A stretch of 64,000 nt of DNA, from NCBI GenBank assembly GCA_036872755.1, contig JAVHNS010000006.1:1736001-1800000 (forward strand). Reading direction: 5' to 3'. Position 1 is the first letter of the stretch; every line of letters starts with the position of its first letter. Positions 38,601 to 51,216 of the stretch are shown here, piece after piece. Source of the stretch: Orbilia blumenaviensis (lineage: Eukaryota > Ascomycota > Orbiliomycetes > Orbiliales > Orbiliaceae). The position numbers were made by a program, and so were the translations under genes. Below the pieces are notes generated by a model, which worked only from the letters and a program-made list of their open reading frames with translations, was not told the DNA's origin and did not search any database.

Positions 38601-41600
38601 ACTAACCTGCATGACTGAATGGCTGAATAAAGAAGGGCAAAAGAAAAGAACAATGGGGAAAAAAGGAAAAACTCTCCATGAGGCTTTCCCGTTGCAATTG
38701 ACAACGAAGCACGCCAGAAAATCCAAGTAGGGTTGTTCTTGATGTCTACTTGAAACCTCGTATCGACGCCTCTACCCGCATTTAACATTCCACGGCTTCA
38801 ATCCACACCACAAACACACCCCTCTTACAAACCAGAAGAAGAGGAAGAAGGTTTTCCTTTCCCGGACAAAATAGCCGACGGCGCCCTTGAAAGGCTCTTT
38901 TCGGTACAAGTGTAGATAAGGGCTATAAATGGAGTTTTCCCCCTCCATTAGTGTACAAAATCGATAGAGGGAGGTTGGGAAGCAAGACTCGCATGCAAGC
39001 GAATTCGAAATCTATATTTTTTTGAATAATATTACATCACTTAATGCCTGAGAACCATGAAAGTTTTTTGAGCCCGAGCACCGCATGTGTTACTACTCCT
39101 ATGTATGCGGGGTTTCACAATTCCTTCTTTCTTTTCTAAATTCCTTTTAGAAGTATTCCGGAACCGAAGCTTTTTTCATGGTTATTTATGATTTTATTAT
39201 TATAATAGCAGTGTTTTTTACTATTGAAATTCTCCCTTCCCGATGTTTGAAGTATATGGAATTTCTGGACGAATGCGAAACCCGAAACCCACCTTTGTTG
39301 CCCTTCTGCCGTGTATTTTATCACGCGCATACGCATATACATCTGCACCTGAAACAGCTGAAAAAAAGTGCATCCAGTTGGTCAACTTGCCGAGGAATTC
39401 GCTTGCTGCCTCTCTGCCGCTCTTTTTTATCTTTCTAATGCTAATGTTAATGCTAATGCACCTCTGGTTGGTAAACGGGATAACGATAGATGTGAACTGT
39501 CGGTGCATAACATCACACACATACATACACACACACATGCGAAGCCACGAGCCCGCCCCATCGAGCTCATGGTCTTCTTTCTACGAAAGGAAAGTGTTCA
39601 CCCGAGAGGGGCTTACCTGCCATCTGCCTTATCCATGCGAGTTAAACGTTGGTTGGCTCCCACCATTAGTTATAATTAGCCTATACACAGTAAACAGCTT
39701 TCTTTGGTCGGCGCACGTTTCCTCAAACGAGAGACATTTCGTCATCATCAGAAAGGAAAAAAAATGGTAGTTCCGAAACTAGCCTATCCGTATGGAATAA
39801 CCGAACTCTCTTTTTTTTTTTTGGTGTTTCGAAAGCCTAGCTAGGTTACTGGGTTACGAGGGTTTGGATGGTCCCGGCCGGCCTGAAAAATGGCCAAGGT
39901 AGGGCAGGGCGGCGAAGACAGGGCAGGGCCTATCTTGAGCTCTCTCTCTGGAATTCCTTTCTCGACCAGGTTTGTGAGTCGTCTGAATCTGAGGACTTGG
40001 TGCTACATTACACCGCAATTGTGGCCATTGTAGCACTATGTTACACTGTTACACCACAATCGGAACTATCTTCAATCCGATAGATGTCTGTGACAAACAT
40101 CCGATATCCAAAAAAAAAAAAAAAAAAAAAAAATCTTATAAAATAAACATTTTGAGATATCAAAAAAAAAAAGGTAAACAAACAAAAAAAACCCCGACAA
40201 AATGAAAACATCCGGTCGCGCACGCAAGCAGGTTTCAAACTTCCAGCTTTGTCGCCATCTTTCCCCTCCCCCCCCAAAAAAGCTAAGCTAGCTTATCCTT
40301 TCCCCCTCCACCTCCACCTCCAACTAACCCACTTCAAGACGCAAGAAACCGTTAAGCTCTTCAGCACTAGCCCTTCAAGCCATCCCCACAGATCTACGGC
40401 CGATATTCTTCTTTCTTCTTTCTTCTTTAAGACGTCGAAGCTTATTTTAGCATGTATGTACCTACAAAGATGACAGGCTGTTGACATTTCCCAGCCTTCT
40501 TTTCCAAATCCGTATATCCGTATACGTATAACGTCTATATGCCAGAACGGATTAGATCAAATGTAACCGGTTTGGCATCGGTTAGCGGATTTGGGGGGAG
40601 CTATAGCTACTGCTACCTGAGCTATATTACTAAGATATTCAGATATTTTGACTTTGGTCCGCGCCGGTTAACGGAGATATTAATGCATGATGGTTTTTTT
40701 GTTTTGTTTAATATACCGGTTATTAATTGGTTAATGTTAAATAATCGCCGGCCGGTTGGCGGGATGTTGGTTGATGGGATCGGTATCACAAGCTGGTTTT
40801 GTGGAAGTGAGATTTTGAATACATACTTACTTGTACATACCTGCCTACTTGTATGTACATACATCCACGTAGACACAACGGTGGCTGGGGGTGCAATGCA
40901 ATGGTGTTCTTGCCCTCTAGTATGGCAGCCAAAATGTGATAATTCAAGCCGTACAGAATATATATATATTGAAACTTAAGTGAAGCATAAGTGTGCTAAT
41001 TTTTCACATTTATGCTCAACCATCAGCCTGCCCACCGGCCTAGTCAGAGGTTGGAGAAAAGCCAGACGGTCAGGCAGCCAGCGTACTGACCCATAATTAT
41101 TCCATGTACCCCGGCCATTTAACATGCGTATACTATTAACAATGACTATATTTATAAATAAGAAAGAAGTAGCCTGAACCTTTCGCCGTTTAGCTATCTG
41201 GCTGTCTAGCTTTTCTCTAGCCTCTGATTAGGTAGGTTGGCAGGCTGATGGTTGAGCATAACTATGAAAAATTAGCACACTTATGCCTCGCTTAAGTCGT
41301 AATATATATATATATATTTCGCGACGTTGTAATACATATTTCGCGCGGTTTCGTATCATATATCGTTTTGACACATTTTGGCCACCATACTCTAGAGTCC
41401 GTAGTGTTAATACGTTGTAGTGAAACATACCTAAATTTATAAATCATATGGCTATATTATATAGGGTCTTCGAGTGTGGGGATACTTTTCTAATACGTGG
41501 TACTTGTTGCAATTGAAGTTGTGCGTAGGCCTTCTAGAAGAAGTTTAATATGCGCAAATTGTGGTATTTTTCAAGCAAGATACGGTCACGATATCTGAAC

Positions 41601-42105
41601 TGAAGCTTGTCATAATGTAACAGCTATTTATTACGAAATCATTTCGTACGAATTGGCCTAAAAGTTTCTTACCATATTGAATATCAAGCGCATAGCTATA
41701 AAAACATTGAACATATGTATCGAGTTTAGAAGAAGTATAATAGGCTTCAGTGGGTGAAACTCGCCCTCTTAAGTTTACAATCGCAAAAAAACGTACATAC
41801 GATAATATAAAACAGATACGTGAATTTATAAATCAATATTCATACTCATATTGTACTAAAGTCTTTTGTATAAATGTAAACCTAGCGGGCCTAGGTCCTT
41901 ATGCGAACTGACGATAGAAACAAAACTTATATATCCATAACATATACCAACCCATAATTTAAAACCGGCAGGCCAGTATGTTGACTTGACTACCTACTTA
42001 AAACCACAACCGCCTAGGTCAATCCGAGAATTTGGATTTCAAGGGAATTTATGATCTCCTGCGGTCCGTGGTGAGCTTTCGGAACGTTCATGATATGATA
42101 CCTGC
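35647..42105. other. 6.4-kb gene-poor stretch with microsatellites and an inverted repeat
   Basis: It includes the kinase promoter (the part nearest 35647) and the 3' flank of the next gene. Simple repeats include GTATA at 36012-36030, CA at about 36332-36353, GTAA/GTGA at 36585-36615, CA at 36811-36825, GCTTT at 37950-37970 and a poly(A) tract at 40109-40132. The longest frames (37547-38035, 39243-39770) compete with frames on the other strand and carry no recognisable domain. The inverted repeat at 40960-41310 is listed separately. A long non-coding RNA or an unrecognised fast-evolving gene cannot be excluded. Confidence 0.5.
40960..41310. repeat. Inverted-repeat element (~120-bp arms, ~110-bp loop)
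   Basis: The left arm (about 40960-41082) and right arm (about 41188-41310) are reverse complements over ~120 bp. Shared blocks include GTGTGCTAATTTTTCA, TTATGCTCAACCATCAGCCT and GAGAAAAGC. Mismatches are mainly C/T and G/A; for example CACCGGCCTAGTCAG faces AACCTACCTAATCAG. Both ends run into AT-dinucleotide tracts. It has no coding capacity and would fold into a long hairpin. A MITE-type remnant is likely. Confidence 0.75.
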
Positions 42106-45100
42106 TTAAAACATTGGCCCAACCAAGAAATTTGACCCCTTTGGTCTCGGCAGCTGGGGCACAAGTTGACTGACCCATCCAATGATCGACGGCGCCTCGA
42201 GCGTGATTCTTGTGCCTGTCGCTGTAGTCTCCATTTTTGTCTTTGCGCTCGATTTATCTTGACTATGACTTGCGCTGAGACTGAACGGGCCGTAACCAAC
42301 CTTCACTTGCGCATCCGTATGGGATGACTCGACGGCTTCCTCAAGGGCGGCAGTATCGCCGCGGAATTCGAGCTCCACGTTACTCGCGACGATGAAAGCA
42401 GTTGGGTAAGACGGGAAGTGGGGATATTTGGCAAGGGCACTGTCATTCTTTTGATCGATGAGCTTGTGCAAATCTAGCGCGCCTGGGGAAATGGCAACGT
42501 CAGAGCTCGTGTTGAGTTCTGGGTCAGTGAAAAGTTCGCCGTGTAGCCACGCCCTGTCGATAGTCACAAGAAGAGCCTCGAATTTTATGTCGACGCTGCA
42601 ATTTGCAGTGGCATTGGAGGCATTCCTAATCGTCGAGATCAGTAAGTCATGTTGATCGTGGCATAATCATCATAGGGCGATCATAAAACTTACATCGAAG
42701 CTTGGGAATGGTTAACGCTGGCTGATGCGTTCCAGATCAATCCACTTGCACTGGCACTCGCGGATGTGGAAGACGAAGATGTTTGTGTTGAGCTCGATTG
42801 CGACGAGGTAGAGACGTTTAAACTAATCTAATATCAAGTCAGTTCAGAACTCATTGCAAATTCATGCCAATATGTGCAGGGAGTCCTGTACTTACCTTGG
42901 TCCACTTGCTTGGCTCAGCATTGTTCGCCTGAGTGGTGGCTACCCCGTTGCGCGGTATTCCGAACTCTGTGAAAGTACTACATCAGTCCATGTCTTTTTA
43001 TGGGCACGTGCATCTGGGGGATACTCACTAGCATCAGCATACTGGTCATCGGCCTCTGCGTAATTAGTCGCTAAAATTTGTCCGCCTTTCGCCTGACCGG
43101 GTTCTTTAACGTCTTTCGTAACAATGTCAGTGATCGCGGGAACTGTGGAGCTAGACTTGTAAAACGCCTCGAGGCCCTTATTGAGCAAATCAATCTGGTT
43201 ATTGACGTCATTAATCATATTGTTGATCCACAAAACCTTCTCTCTCTTGCTCTTCTTAGACAAGTCAGAGGCGGTATCCTTGTTCTTCCTCAAATTTGCT
43301 TCGCCATTCGCTCTAAGAGCGGTCTGCAGATCCTTCTGTTTCTGTAGTACATCTGCTTGCTTGGGGGAATCGGTATTTTGTATATCATAAAAGTCTTTAT
43401 AGGCTTGAGTGAGTTTCTCTGAAGTGTCCTTCAAGGAAGGAGGGGTTGTAGTTTTTCCGGCTACATTTGTATTGGTATCTGTATCCTTATTTTCTTGGCT
43501 GGGCCCGGCCGCACCGCTTTGCACTGTTGGCTTTTCGACTATTAGCTTGGATTATACTGAACATCATGACTGGGCGGGTTTGAGGGGATACCTCTTTTCC
43601 GGATCCACTCGCACCGGAGTCTGCATCCCCCTTTTTTTCGCTGCCTGGGGGCTGGGTAGGAGGCGAGTCAATAGCTCTTTGTACTGATCCGTCAGGATCG
43701 ATTGACTTTTTGATCATTAGCCTAGATCATATTGTGCATAATGCAAATTTCTAACTCACTTGTTTGAGACCCTTGTAGGATATCAAAAGACGATCCAAGC
43801 GCTTGATTTCAGATTCAAAGTCTTTCCGGCTCAGAGCACCATTTTTAGCATGCCACTGGTCAACCTTCTCCTTGCAGAGAGTAGCCCTGTACTTAGTCAG
43901 TATATAGATGCCTCATGATGCGTGTCCACGGACATACCAGTTTGCAGGCGTCAGCTGGACCTCCTGCCACTCAGTCGTCCCATCCGGGTCAATGACGACC
44001 AGATTGCGGGCAGCTTCTTTGCTAGATTCGACACGCTTCATGGCAGATGAGACGTCGACGATGCCAAAATAGTAATCGACCTAGAGCGAAGCCATAAGTT
44101 TATGGTCAAGCCCCTTCGCTGTAGAAGGCAAAGGATACCTTGTACTTGTTACCGTTGACGATCCCTACGTTTCCTGGTCAGATTGCACCTGGCTGTAAGC
44201 AAAAGTATGTCATGATGTACTTACAGTCCATATACTTCGCTTGCGCGTTGTTCTTGAACTATAACACGGCAAAATAAGATTATTAGCAAGTGCTTATAGT
44301 CGCTGGTGTCTGCTGCTGAACGACAACTTACATTGCGAAAGTTTTCCTGATTCCAATCGTCATAAAACCTCTGCTGCTCCCTGACATTGCCTGGATAACG
44401 AGCCTTGGCATCGGCTGTCATTTCATATTATTAGCCATGTTAGGACTGACATTCTCTACGCTGTAGAGAAAAATTATTTGGCGGCTGGATGCTCACCTCT
44501 AGTTGCAGCCTTTGCGGCCTCCCACTTGTTCATGGCCTCTGAATATAGCTGCTGTTTCTCCACGTAGAGATCAATGACGGACTTGCTGGACTCAGTAGCA
44601 GGACTTTTGAGGTACTTCATGGCGGCTAGATAGCGCTCGCCAGCAGCAGTTTTGGCACCAGTTGACTTGTCCATATCGATGGGCGCGTCCTCGGGGATCA
44701 GCATGTCGAGAGCGCTAGCGTAACTTCTGGCGACACTTTTGCCGGTGACTCCCATCTTTATTTCAAAAAGACCAGTCAGTTCAATGATCTTAAGAAAGAC
44801 AAATTTAAGACAATAGTATGGTCAAGACTAAGAACTTACCATGATCTTGCTCAAAGGGATCATGTTGTCAACGAGTCTAGACTCGTTGACCTTGATACGG
44901 TGAGGCGTATCTGACTCTTCCTTGTCGTTCCAGACATAAGGCCCAGTCGCACTGCAATGATATTTAGCATTATATGTTTTCATTCGCTGTCGCGCGGTAG
45001 TCTTACGAAGTATCAATGATAGTGCCAGGAATCTGCACTGTCATGAGCTGTTCTGAGGCCACGGGCAATGCCGCCTGTAGGGCCTCCCGCACTTTCTATA

Positions 45101-45234
45101 AGAGGGTTTTCGTCAGTGAAAATGCCAACGGGAACAGGTCGCTGTACTGGGCGACTCAAACTTGAGGGATTTCATACCTGCGACACAAGCGCAGCTTGCC
45201 GTACCATCTTCATTGCTTGTGCTTCGTCATCCAT
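42106..45234 (-). CDS. Unrecognised intron-rich fungal protein
   Basis: The start is inferred at the ATG ending at 45234 (MDDEAQAMKMVRQAALVSQ), followed by about ten or more small exons. The pieces read in order: VREALQAALPVASEQLM and PGTIIDTSATGPYVWND; a helical part MGVTGKSVARSYASALDMLIPEDAP; RYPGNVREQQRFYDDWNQENF; VDYYFGIVDVSSAMKRVESS and NLVVIDPDGTTEWQEVQLTP; a long Lys/Asp/Gln-rich coiled-coil-like region (43524-42980); a Ser/Thr-rich segment (about 42840-42710); and a C-terminal domain with AWLHGELF, PSYPTAFIVASNVELEF, VKVGYGPFSLSASHSQ and IIGWVSQLVPQLPRPKG. No signal peptide or membrane helix is evident. I do not recognise the family and assign no function. The exact exon set needs transcript data. 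Confidence 0.7.
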
Positions 45235-46169
45235 TTTGCTAGAATTTTGCAAGTTTGCTTTTAATTATGATATCGATGATTTTGTTTAAGCGGTTAAGAT
45301 CAAGCCGTTGATTTGGTTAGTTTGGTCGAGAATAAACTGTAGCAACAGGAGAGATCACAGGTATTTATATTTCCCAATATCACTCCTTCCAGGCCAAGGA
45401 CTGACGCAACCCTCGAAACCATGAGGATATTTGGCTGTATGTGAGCTGATCGTGCTCAGATTGAGGTGTGGCATACACCATCAGGAATGCAGTTGAGTCT
45501 TGCAGCTATTCATTCTCAGCCGTGTCTTGCTCTTTCTAATCTGCCGGTTGATGGAGCTCGCCTCGAGATATCTGAGGGGTATCCTGAGCAGGATGGTAGC
45601 CGGTGGGCGTTAGGCCGCAACTGGATGGTACCGTTTTGATGCAAAAGCGGTTGCATCTCCCTCATCATCATGCGCGGAGAAGCTGTCATGTCCTAAACAT
45701 GAATAGTGAATATTTATCTCATCTGGAAGGATGCAGCCGATTTTGCTTTTGATTATATTAGCTGAAGAAATATAGGCAACCATCAGAAACTTCAAGCCAT
45801 GAGGGTGTACCTATCGGGTGGTTTCCATATGATATCTTTGGAGCCGTGGTACAACTACTCCAGCACTGGAGGACTGTTCATTTCCTCCTTTTGTTGATCT
45901 CCATGTACCTAGCCATAGGAGGCAAACTGGATAAAAGCTTCATCTTTAAGTTTAAATCGTCAAAAGCATCTAGCAATATTAGTCTCGGTCCCAGTCAGAG
46001 TTTTGTGATGTGGAAATTGGTATTTCAGGTGATCGGTTCTGCTGCTCGTCTCAATTGCCACCAGCCTTGGTAGATTCAAGTAGGGCTCAAAAGTCTTCCA
46101 TCTTCATGTTTTCCTATCGGCTGCGGCTGCATGATATGAATATGGGCGTGTTGGGCAGATGTTGGATTT

Positions 46170-46325
46170 CTGAACTGTGGAGCCAATAGAACTCCTCTCT
46201 CGGCTCGCTCTTCGGGGCTGTGGAGCGAATGAAATCCCCCTCGCTCTTCGGAACTGTGGGAACGGCTGAACGACCCGGTGTAACCCCTCTCGCTCTTCGA
46301 AACCGTGGGGCAAAAGAGCCGGCTG
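46170..46325. repeat. Imperfect tandem repeat built on TCGCTCTTCGRRRCTGTGG
   Basis: A core close to CTCGCTCTTCGGAACTGTGG recurs three times (about 46205, 46249 and 46288), with a fourth weaker copy upstream (CTGTGGAGCCAATAGAACTC, about 46177). Spacing is about 40-45 bases. The reverse strand stays open for 79 codons across it, which follows from the repeat and is not taken as a gene. Confidence 0.6.
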
Positions 46326-46507
46326 GACAACTACATATAACAAACCAATGACAAACAGTAGCGTGCCTTTTAGGAATCTCCGCCGAGGTTTACTCTAACA
46401 AGAGGCGGAAAAAAGTAAAAAAAAAGCGGCTGCAGAATATTAATAGGCGCCGGCTATAGGCTGCGACTGTTGATCACGTACACAAATGCACATTCAATGC
46501 AGCGCAG

Positions 46508-46553
46508 CGCACTGCGGAATAGCTGAACCATGCACTGCGGGATAGCTGAACCG
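46508..46553. repeat. Two 22-bp direct repeats
   Basis: GCACTGCGGRATAGCTGAACC occurs twice in tandem, separated by two bases (AT), with a single G/A difference. It lies inside the same intergenic region as the other repeat patch. Confidence 0.7.
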
Positions 46554-46920
46554 GTTGCCATGTCCTATGTAGGACTGTTTTGCTAATGGATTCTTGATCA
46601 AGGTGGTGGCTATGATTTTACAGCGTGGGAATGGTATACCCGTCTGATAATGATTCCACATACATAATAACACAAAAACATCGCATATACTCGATGCTGA
46701 TAGATAATCCTTGACATCAATATCGCGTCGTATTACAGAATGTCGCCTACTATGACCACCTTCGGATTTCCATTGGATATGTATTTAACGTCGCCATTTG
46801 CCGTTTGCATGGACATTGAAAAAAGAAAAACCCTTACCATCGCCATGCATGAACCCGCCGCGTATATCGTATATAAAAGATGGAAAAAAAAAAAAAAAAA
46901 GAAAAACTACCCCACTAACT

Positions 46921-49900
46921 TCAATACCCCCCATCATCCTCATCATCATATTCCTCTACCAACATCCCCATCTCTAACCTCTCCGCCAGAATCTCGATTG
47001 TATCAGGATAAACCCCAGCGCGGGCCATACTCCTCAACCCAGTTGTCAAAAACATGATCAACTTCTGCGCTTGTCCCGATAACTGTCCAAGTGTCTGTAG
47101 CTTCCTTCTTTCCTTCTCAGCTTCCCTTCTTCTCTTCCTAGCTTCCTTTTCATATTCATCGTAGTCTTCATCTCCAGATTCTTCATCTTCGTCATTATTA
47201 TCTTCCTCCTCTGTCTTTTCTTCTTCATCCTCAGAATCAACTTCTTTTCGAACCCCTCTTCTGAACCCTCCAACCCTCCTTTTCTTCTCCTCAGCAACTC
47301 CAGGAACTTCAATTTTCTTCCCAGTCTTTCCTTCCCTCTGAATCTCTGCCAGTACAACCGCAAGATCCATAACTGACACCGCAGCCTGATGTAACGGCGC
47401 CATGCGTCCACTAACCAAGCACAACTCCGCGATCCTCCCAAAATGCTCTTCCTGGATATCAATCATCTCGTCGATATCCACAGCCCCTTCAAGCTTTCTT
47501 TTCAAACCCTCGATCTGTGGCTGAATCACCAGATCAACCATAAAAGCCTGTAGAAGACTTATAAAAGTCAACAACCTCCATCGAACCGTATATACCACTT
47601 TTTCTCCTTGTCCATGTTTCCCTCTTCCGAACTTTCCCATCTTCATCTTTTCCAAAGCACTTCTGCTCCTTCTTATCATCAACAAAAACCCCCACACCTT
47701 CTTGCAAACCACCACACTTTCCGTCGTAAAGATATTCATAACCGGCCAGGTCAGTCGATAATCCACCTCCAACATCCCTAGTGCCTTAGCCCCCTTCTTA
47801 TCCCCCGAAACCTTCCCAGTCTTCACCGCAATCCTTCCAATCTCCACTTTTCGATTCTCCGAAAACGCACTTTGTATCAACTCCGTCAACAAGAACCTAT
47901 CATCCCACCTCGTAGTCACCCCTTTATCCACCCTTTCAAAAAGCGTTCCACAGAACCCAGCCATCGCAAACCCATCCCTCATGAAATAAACATCCACGAT
48001 CGCCTCTAACGAATCCCACATCCCGCATTCGTAATAGAGGTTATCTCTCAACCTCGCACTGACATCCCTGTGAATCTTATCAACCCACTCGGCCATCGCA
48101 ACAAGTAACGCGTTATTAAACGATACCAGGCTCCTAGCTCCTCCCTTGCCCGAAAAATCCTCAAGTTCATCAATTACTTCCTTCAACCCAACCTCACTCC
48201 CCATAAACCCAGCCACGTCGTCCCCAAGCCTTCTTAGAAACAGCACACTCTTCCCAACCACAAAGATTTTCCTCCCGGATTCCCTGATGAATGATGGCGC
48301 AACAATTGTTCCCCTCTCATCTTGGTCAAGCACATATCTTCCTCTCCAAAGCTTTGCAAGTTGTGCAGCTTCTCCATCATCACCGTCTTCATCCCCTTCT
48401 CCATTTTCATCCGACAGATGCACGAAGAAAGCACCCAACCCATCATCCTCCCGAAGATCTCCAAGTTCCATCCACTTTGCAATAGGACGTAGATAAACCC
48501 GTAAACACTTCAGAAATATCCCACGTAAGAACTGAAAGATATCCAGCCGTCCATTCGACTCCGCCTCGCATGATTTCTTAAATAGTAGTTCGAGGTGGAA
48601 ACTGACGCGTGCCGCTGGTTCCGAAAGCCCGCCTCGTGCAAGACCACGTTCTAACGACGCGATGATTTCGTATAATGGCGAAAACTTTTCTAATGATGGG
48701 TCGAGTTGTCGTTGTAACTGTAGTAATGAAACCATAACATCGATCTTTCGGTCTTTGGCGTGATGGACGTATTGTTCTTCTACCAGTGCGAGGGTTTCAA
48801 GTTCCCAGGCTGAGATGGCGGATTGAATAGCTTCCACGAATGATTGTGCAGGGGCGATTGCATCGTGTGTGCTAGGCGAGGATTTGGCGAGAAGGCATCT
48901 TTGCTCGAGGGATTTACAAAAGGTGCGTAGTTTCTGGAGGATGACCGCTTTGGCAGCGAAGTGGTCGAGGATGTCGATCAGAGAGCCTGGTGAGGTTGTG
49001 GGCAGAATGTAGGTTGTTAAGACCTGCCAAATCCCAGTTAGACACACTCCTTCCTGTAGATAGACTCTATCTAATATATGAAGAGGGGGTTTAGGATGTA
49101 ATATACGTTAATGCTTCCGTCTTCCTGGAACTTGAATAAAGAACTTGCAAGACCATATAATGCAAATACCACTTCCCGGATGACATGATGCTCGCCTATG
49201 CTCCACAGCTCGGATATCTCGTTCTGCGCGAATCCGTAAGAGACAAAGTTTTGAGCTAGGTCAGTTGGGAGGATAGACTGGCGTTTCCAATACTGAGCGA
49301 GTTCGATAGCTTGGGCTGTTGAAGCTTGTGCAATACGGAGGTAGTCTTCCAAAGATTGTTGGGACAAGTTAGGGAGTGCGTCTTCTGCCTTTTCACGTTT
49401 CACGCTTTTGTCAGCCATTTTCTGGAATACGTAGTGAGCGGAAGAGGGGGTATAACTAACCTCCTCCCGTCTTCTAGCAGCTCTCTTCCTTTCTTTCAAC
49501 TTCTCCTTCACCTCAGCCTGCCTTGTGAACTCATCATCCGCCCAGTCTTCATCACTACTGGTTTCTGCAAAGTCTGGAACCCCCCAGAGGTCATCATCCC
49601 TATCTGCCTCCCTAGCCGCTGCTTCTTCCTCTGCTAACTTCTTTTCTTTAGCCTTTCTGAGCTCCTGCTGGGACTCCACTAGCTCGGAGAGCCCCTCGAG
49701 CGAGGCAGTTGCATTCGCTACGGGGACGGTTGATAGTGACAGTATCAACCGTAGGATGTCTGGGATTAGCCTCTTATCAATCCCTCCGTCCTCAACAACT
49801 TCGCCGCCAGCACCAACACCACCGCCACTCCCGTCCTTAACACCACCAACCCCATTACGCTCTTGCACTTTCTGGAGTAATTGGGCTCTACTAGCCAATT

Positions 49901-50120
49901 CATCGGCCAGTTCCTCTTTGTCGGTTATCCGGAACTTTTCCTCCAGTCCATCGAGGGACTGAGAGATGGCGAAGGGATTTGTTGAAGGGAATTTGTGGTT
50001 CTTGTATCCCTTGAGGGCGGAAGCAACGCTGGCCCTGTGGTTTGGAGTGTTGGACGGGTAGCCGGTGACCGTGTTGACGAGGGTGGAGGTCAGCCGGTTG
50101 ATGTTGTAGTTGGCGGTCAT
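46921..50120 (-). CDS. Gamma-tubulin complex component, GCP5-like (Mod21/GCPE type)
   Basis: This is a predicted subunit of the gamma-tubulin ring complex that nucleates microtubules at spindle pole bodies. The start at 50120 gives MTANYNINRLTSTLVNTVTGY, matching the N-terminal helical part expected of GCP5/Mod21. An intron of ~66 nt near 49110-49045 joins EDGSIN to EGVCLTGIWQVLTTYILP. A second possible 39-nt in-frame intron lies near 49423-49461. The C-terminal half has Spc97/Spc98 family text: LEVDYRLTWPVMNIFTTESVV (GRIP2 region), RWRLLTFISLLQAFMVDLVI, VDIDEMIDIQEEHFGRIAELC. A long acidic/basic linker follows, and the protein ends in acidic DDEDDGGY. It is divergent to the mannosyltransferase gene. 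Family assignment is firm; the GCP5 versus GCP6 choice rests on overall similarity. Confidence 0.85.
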
Positions 50121-51216
50121 GATTGGTTATGGGGAGTCTGAGGAGGGTCGGAAAAGGGAAGAAGAGGAGGGAGAGGAGGATGACGTAAGGTGAGAGGGAG
50201 CAGGAAGATGATGTGATACTATCAACTTGGGTGTATTTGATAGTGTGATGATGGTGGATTGGGAGGAATGGACGAGGTCATGTTGTGGGACGGACAAGCT
50301 GTTCTCGTCGTCGGCGTCGTCGCTGTCGTCACTGTCGTTGTTGACACCGAGCGTAGGCGTGACGGACTGGGTTGCGCGTGCCTTTTCTATTGTTTGGCTA
50401 CCTAGGTATACTACACAAATTAATTCGGAAGTAGTCGCATCTTTCGAATTAATCCCGGTTACTCTAATCTAGACCAGCAGGATAGAAATCAATAAGATAA
50501 ACAGCTCTAGACAATAGAGTAATTGAGAAGAAGAAGAAGAAGTAGGAAGAGAGAGAAGGGGTTAGGTTGGAATAAGCCTTTTGTTCCCTTCCAAGAACCC
50601 CGGTAGAACAGGGGTCTCGTTCCCCGGAAGGAAGCAGGCATGCGGAAGACGGTTACATTTTATTCCTATTTACCATTAACATCGACCATATTACCGGGTC
50701 TTATTACCTGCTATTGGCAGCGCTATTCCCAGCAGCTACTGCACATGCTAACGAGGTCTGGGACTGGCCCAGCTGGGTCATGATTATGCCATGGGAAAAA
50801 GCTTAAGCGGGCTGCAGTCCAGGGGCAAACTCAAAAGAAAAGAAGAAAAAAAAAAAAGCTACCTGCTACCACTGCTACCTTACATATTTTTCTGCAAGAC
50901 ACTTTTGCAATTAACATCACAGGCCATACTACTGCTTTACCGACAGCCTCCCGTGACACTGACGGGAGTGGATGGCTATTAATACGGCCGTTGTCTATTT
51001 TTATACGTCGTTAGGACCATCATCCGATTTCTACAGTTAACAGCTGTACCAGCCAACGCCAACCTCAACACTGAAACCCCCCAACGCCAGAGAGCTACCA
51101 GGCATCCAACCCGAATTCCACCCCCACGCATATACACACGCATACACACGCGCCACTGTCCGCCAAAACCACACACAACAACCAACGAGCTTTGACTCGG
51201 ATATAACAATCTCAAT
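50121..51216. promoter_or_regulatory. Divergent intergenic region, GCP5-like / mannosyltransferase
   Basis: About 1.1 kb separate two divergent start codons. GA-rich text (50130-50210, 50525-50565) may belong to 5' leaders. The 51050-51210 part before the mannosyltransferase ATG is C/A-rich (CACACGCATACACACGCG). No discrete site is claimed. Confidence 0.5.

Larger units (their letters stand above)
45235..46920. other. Intergenic region with short direct repeats
   Basis: It holds the promoter of the unrecognised minus-strand gene (next to 45234) and the 3' flank of the GCP5-like gene. Two repeat patches are listed separately. A poly(A) tract lies at about 46884-46900, next to the GCP5-like stop. 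Frames at 45846-46073 and 46740-47057 show no domain. Confidence 0.5.

Noticed and set aside
46104..46343. 79-codon minus-strand frame with repeating residues
   Set aside because: It simply reads the underlying DNA repeat; no start context or splice evidence.
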